In this document: in pieces, positions 61,353-64,000 of the stretch | Layout of the letters: each line of letters begins with the position of its first letter | Position numbering within the stretch: the stretch's first letter is position 1 | Source: Leptothrix discophora | Lineage (GTDB): Bacteria; Pseudomonadota; Gammaproteobacteria; Burkholderiales; Burkholderiaceae_C | DNA: 64,000 bases | Assembly: GCF_030705305.1 (NCBI RefSeq) | Contig: NZ_JAUZEE010000002.1 | Location: forward strand, 62,001-126,000 | Reading direction: 5' to 3' | Translations under genes and position numbers: made by a program | Notes under the pieces: model-generated | Database searches by the model: none | What the model saw: the letters and a program-made list of their open reading frames with translations, nothing else | What the model was told of the DNA's origin: nothing

Positions 61353-63161
61353 TCAGTCTTCGACCTGCAGGATCGCGAGGAAGGCTTCCTGCGGCACCTC
61401 GACGGAGCCGATCTGCTTCATGCGCTTCTTGCCGGCCTTCTGCTTCTCGAGCAGCTTGCGCTTGCGGGTGATGTCCCCGCCATAGCATTTTGCCAGCACG
61501 TTCTTGCGCAGCGCCTTCACGTCCTCGCGGGCGATGATGTTCGCGCCGATCGAGGCCTGGATCGCCACGTCGTACATCTGGCGCGGGATCAGCGTGCGCA
61601 TCTTGGCCACCACGGCCCGGCCGCGGTACTGGCTCTGCGAGCGGTGCACGATCATCGCCAGCGGGTCGACCCGGTCGCCGTTGATCATGATGTCGACCTT
61701 CACGACATCGGCCGCCCGGTATTCCTTGAACTCGTAGTCCATCGACGCATAGCCGCGCGAGACCGACTTCAGCTTGTCGAAGAAGTCCAGCACGATCTCC
61801 GCCAGCGGCAGCTCGTAGGTCAGCATGACCTGCTTGCCGTGGTAGGCCATGTTGAGCTGCACGCCGCGCTTCTGGTTGGCCAGCGTCATCACGGCGCCGA
61901 CGTATTCCTGCGGCATGTACAGGTGCACCGTGACGATGGGCTCGCGGATCTCCTTGGTGCGGCCGACGTCGGGCATCTTGGACGGGTTCTCGACCTCCAT
62001 CACCGTGCCGTCGTTGAGCTCGACCTCGTAGACCACGCTCGGCGCGGTCGTCACCAGGTCCTGGTCGAACTCGCGCTCCAGGCGCTCCTGCACGATCTCC
62101 ATGTGCAGCAGGCCCAGGAAGCCGCAGCGGAAGCCGAAGCCCAGCGCCTGCGACACCTCGGGCTCGTAGCGCAGCGAGCTGTCGTTGAGCTTGAGCTTCT
62201 CCAGCGCGTCGCGCAGCTGGTCGTATTCGCTCGACTCGGACGGGTACAGGCCGGCGAACACCTGCGGCTGGATCTCCTTGAAGCCGGGCAGCGCCTCGGT
62301 GGCCGGGCCGGCGTTGTTGGGCAGCTTCTTCTCGAGCGAGACGGTGTCACCGACCTTGGCGGCGGCCAGCTCCTTGATGCCGGCGATGATGAAACCGACC
62401 TGGCCGGCCTTGAGGTGGTCGCGGTTCTCGCTCTTGGGCGTGAACACGCCCAGGTGCTCGATCGGGTAGACCGTGTTGGTCGCCATCATGCGGATGCGCT
62501 CGCCCTTGCGCAGCTGGCCGTCGACCATGCGCACCAGCATCACGACGCCGACGTAGTTGTCGAACCAGGCGTCGATGATCATCGCGCGCGGCGCACCTTC
62601 GGCCTCGCCCCGGGGCGGTGGCATGCGGGTGATGACGGCCTCGAGGATCTCGTCGATGCCCATGCCGGTCTTGGCCGAGCAGGGGATGGCGTCGTCCGCG
62701 TCGATGCCGATGACGTCCTCGATCTCTGCCTTGGCGTTGTCCGGATCGGCCGAGGGCAGGTCCATCTTGTTGAGCACCGGCACCACTTCCACGCCCAGGT
62801 CCAGCGCGGTGTAGCAGTTGGCGACCGTCTGGGCCTCGACGCCCTGGCTGGCATCGACCACCAGCAGCGCGCCTTCGCAGGCCGACAGCGAGCGGCTGAC
62901 CTCGTAGCTGAAGTCGACGTGCCCGGGGGTGTCGATCAGGTTCAGGTTGTAGACCTGGCCGTCGCGGGCGGTGTACTGCAGCGAGGCGGTCTGCGCCTTG
63001 ATGGTGATGCCGCGCTCGCGCTCGATGTCCATCGAGTCCAGCACCTGCGCCTCCATCTCGCGGTCGCTGAGGCCGCCGCAGCGCTGGATGATCCGGTCCG
63101 CCAGCGTGCTCTTGCCGTGGTCGATGTGGGCGATGATGGAAAAGTTGCGGATGTGGTCCAT
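61353..63161 (-). CDS. lepA: Elongation factor 4 (LepA)
   Basis: Ribosome-bound GTPase, thought to act in stress and in 30S assembly. 602 residues. AHIDHGKST (G1), DTPGHVDFS (G3) and NKMDLP (G4) are followed by the LepA-specific C-terminal part ([52 protein letters not shown]). ATG at 63161; the frame upstream is Arg-rich and non-coding. First gene of the lepA-lepB-DUF4845-rnc-era string. Confidence 0.97.
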   Translation of the reverse strand: MDHIRNFSIIAHIDHGKSTLADRIIQRCGGLSDREMEAQVLDSMDIERERGITIKAQTASLQYTARDGQVYNLNLIDTPGHVDFSYEVSRSLSACEGALLVVDASQGVEAQTVANCYTALDLGVEVVPVLNKMDLPSADPDNAKAEIEDVIGIDADDAIPCSAKTGMGIDEILEAVITRMPPPRGEAEGAPRAMIIDAWFDNYVGVVMLVRMVDGQLRKGERIRMMATNTVYPIEHLGVFTPKSENRDHLKAGQVGFIIAGIKELAAAKVGDTVSLEKKLPNNAGPATEALPGFKEIQPQVFAGLYPSESSEYDQLRDALEKLKLNDSSLRYEPEVSQALGFGFRCGFLGLLHMEIVQERLEREFDQDLVTTAPSVVYEVELNDGTVMEVENPSKMPDVGRTKEIREPIVTVHLYMPQEYVGAVMTLANQKRGVQLNMAYHGKQVMLTYELPLAEIVLDFFDKLKSVSRGYASMDYEFKEYRAADVVKVDIMINGDRVDPLAMIVHRSQSQYRGRAVVAKMRTLIPRQMYDVAIQASIGANIIAREDVKALRKNVLAKCYGGDITRKRKLLEKQKAGKKRMKQIGSVEVPQEAFLAILQVED

Positions 63162-63332
63162 GGAACTCGGTTGGCGCCGACGGGCGCCGTCACAGCGGCG
63201 ACGGGCCGTTGCGGGAGGGGTACACACCGCCCGGCGGTGTGGATGCACGCAGTGCCTGGGGCGGCATCGTCCGGCGCTTCCGGCAGGCGGTCACGATGGA
63301 CGCGCAGCCTGGGCGGGCACATGACGCAGCTC

Positions 63333-63366
63333 AAAAAAAAGGCACGTCGAAGCGGTGACGCGCCTT
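63333..63366 (-). terminator. Terminator or attenuator upstream of lepA
   Basis: On the minus strand AAGGCGCGTC pairs with GACGTGCCTT (one mismatch, 8-base loop), followed directly by a run of T8 counting from the stem end (63333-63340). This is a textbook intrinsic terminator. It lies 172 bases before lepA and 190 bases after mucD, so it either ends mucD or attenuates lepA. Confidence 0.75.
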
Positions 63367-63410
63367 CCAACAAAAAGGTATGGCAACTGCTTTGTTGGGC
63401 CCCCATTGTA
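63367..63410 (-). promoter_or_regulatory. Second hairpin and -10 candidate upstream of the lepA terminator
   Basis: CCAACAAA / TTTGTTGG arms (63367-63399) form a second hairpin next to the terminator. TACAAT on the minus strand (63405-63410) is a good -10, but the only -35 candidate (TTGCAG, 63425-63430) is too close (14 bases). If used, transcripts would meet the terminator within about 35 bases. Confidence 0.35.
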
Positions 63411-63558
63411 GCCAAAACAGTCGGCTGCAAGCGTGACCGGCGGTCCACCCGAAGGGGTGCTTGTACACAGTTTGTCCACAGTCCGTGGACGGGGATCGGA
63501 CCGCCGCGGTGGCGTGCTCGATCCCGGATGTGCGCACCCGCTTACGCGGTAAGCCTCG

Positions 63559-64000
63559 TCACTTCGACGGTCGGATCACCACGTACTGGGCCCATTCGCC
63601 GCGCCGGAACAGCACGTTGACCGGCTTGGACTTGTCCAGCTTGGCGGCCACCGACTCGAACTGCCTGAGGTCGGCGATGTCGTTGTTGGCGACCGCCAGG
63701 ATGATGTCGCCCTCGCGCAGGCCGGCCCGGGCGGCGGCGCCGTCGACCGCGTCGACCTTCACGCCGCCCTTGATCTTCAGCTCGCTGCGCTGCTCGGCGG
63801 TCAGCTCGCTGACGGTCAGGCCGAGCAGCGTGGCGCTGGCCGGCTTGGGGGCGGCCTTGGGTGCCGGGCTCGGGTCGGCGGCGGGCTTGGCGCTGGCTTC
63901 GGCTTCCATCTCGGCAACGACGATGGCGAGTTCGCGTGGGGTGCCGCGCCGCACCACGGTGATCGAGCTCTTGCTGCCCGGGTTGGTGTTGCCGACCAGG
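63559..64000 (-). CDS. mucD: MucD/DegQ-type periplasmic serine protease, C-terminal part (runs off the window)
   Basis: The last 146 codons of an HtrA-family protease. The visible part covers the end of the first PDZ domain (NPGSKSSITVVRRG) and the second PDZ domain, LGLTVSELTAEQRSELKIKGG, GAAARAGLREGDIILAVAN, ending NVLFRRGEWAQYVVIRPSK (quoted within family expectations). An Ala/Pro/Lys linker joins the two. In Burkholderiales mucD follows rpoE-mucA-mucB and precedes lepA, which fits here. The catalytic domain lies outside the window. Confidence 0.92.
   Translation of the reverse strand, partial: LVGNTNPGSKSSITVVRRGTPRELAIVVAEMEAEASAKPAADPSPAPKAAPKPASATLLGLTVSELTAEQRSELKIKGGVKVDAVDGAAARAGLREGDIILAVANNDIADLRQFESVAAKLDKSKPVNVLFRRGEWAQYVVIRPSK

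Larger units (their letters stand above)
63162..63558 (-). other. mucD-lepA intergenic region
   Basis: 397 bases without a gene. It holds a strong terminator-like hairpin, a second hairpin next to it and a -10 candidate (listed separately). It also has two inverted repeats nearer mucD: GTCCAC-AGTCC-GTGGAC (about 63473-63489) and GCTTAC-GCG-GTAAGC (63540-63554). Local AT content is higher than the surroundings. Confidence 0.5.

Noticed and set aside
61317-63620. Open frame of 767 codons opposite lepA
   Set aside because: Antisense shadow of lepA; His/Val/Asp-rich with no recognisable domain.

Overview
The window is about 64 kb of very GC-rich chromosome. Gene content and order point to a betaproteobacterium of the order Burkholderiales, probably near Leptothrix/Sphaerotilus/Rubrivivax. 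The markers used are the mucD-lepA-lepB-DUF4845-rnc-era-recO-pdxJ-acpS-nagZ cluster, the rluC/rne divergent pair, hemA-prfA-prmC-grxD-ubiX, and pilB-pilC-pilD. The taxonomic call is inference from synteny and codon use; no rRNA gene is present. No prophage, transposase, CRISPR array or rRNA operon was seen, so this is core chromosome with a few lineage-specific inserts.

Layout. 1-3.5 kb: type IV pilus assembly genes (pilD fragment, pilC, pilB) on the minus strand. 3.7-5.6 kb: chaperone htpG behind a sigma32-like promoter. 5.7-10.8 kb: an SrkA-type kinase, a DUF2726 membrane protein, a GNAT acetyltransferase and a three-lipoprotein operon (CsgG-like/DUF4810/DUF799). 11-18 kb: ssb and recQ (divergent), a patatin lipase, a DUF481 outer-membrane protein, a small lipoprotein and ackA. 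18-23 kb: a BMP-family nucleoside/purine-type ABC importer, followed by rnpB on the opposite strand and an EamA exporter. 24.5-27.7 kb: rppH, proS and a lytic transglycosylase. 27.8-33.1 kb: tripartite tricarboxylate transporter tctCBA divergent from its two-component system tctDE; tctC carries a frameshift in its signal peptide. 33.1-38.7 kb: ubiX, grxD, a porin-like protein, prmC, prfA, hemA and a small membrane protein. 38.7-45.3 kb: an MBL hydrolase, two paralogous TraF-like outer-membrane proteins, a third coupled barrel-like protein, miaB and a CAU tRNA with its own promoter and terminator. 45.4-51 kb: a lone ureG, a TrpB2-type tryptophan synthase beta chain, then sppA, Rieske, HAD and rluC. 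51.7-54.8 kb: rne after a leader of up to 800 bases. 54.9-64 kb: nagZ back through lepA, with a mucD fragment at the right edge.

How the parts work together. The right-hand cluster joins envelope stress (MucD), translation (LepA), protein export (LepB), RNA processing (RNase III, Era), repair (RecO) and cofactor/lipid priming (PdxJ, AcpS), with many stop/start overlaps that imply translational coupling. HemA, PrfA and PrmC couple tetrapyrrole synthesis with translation termination. TctDE most likely senses tricarboxylates and controls the divergent tctCBA.

The most unusual points are an in-frame, repeat-like insert between zinc ligands of RecQ, an acidic extension of about 80 residues on Era, the tctC frameshift, the duplicated TraF-like outer-membrane locus, and stacked hairpins in front of lepA. 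No wholly new defence or mobile system was found.
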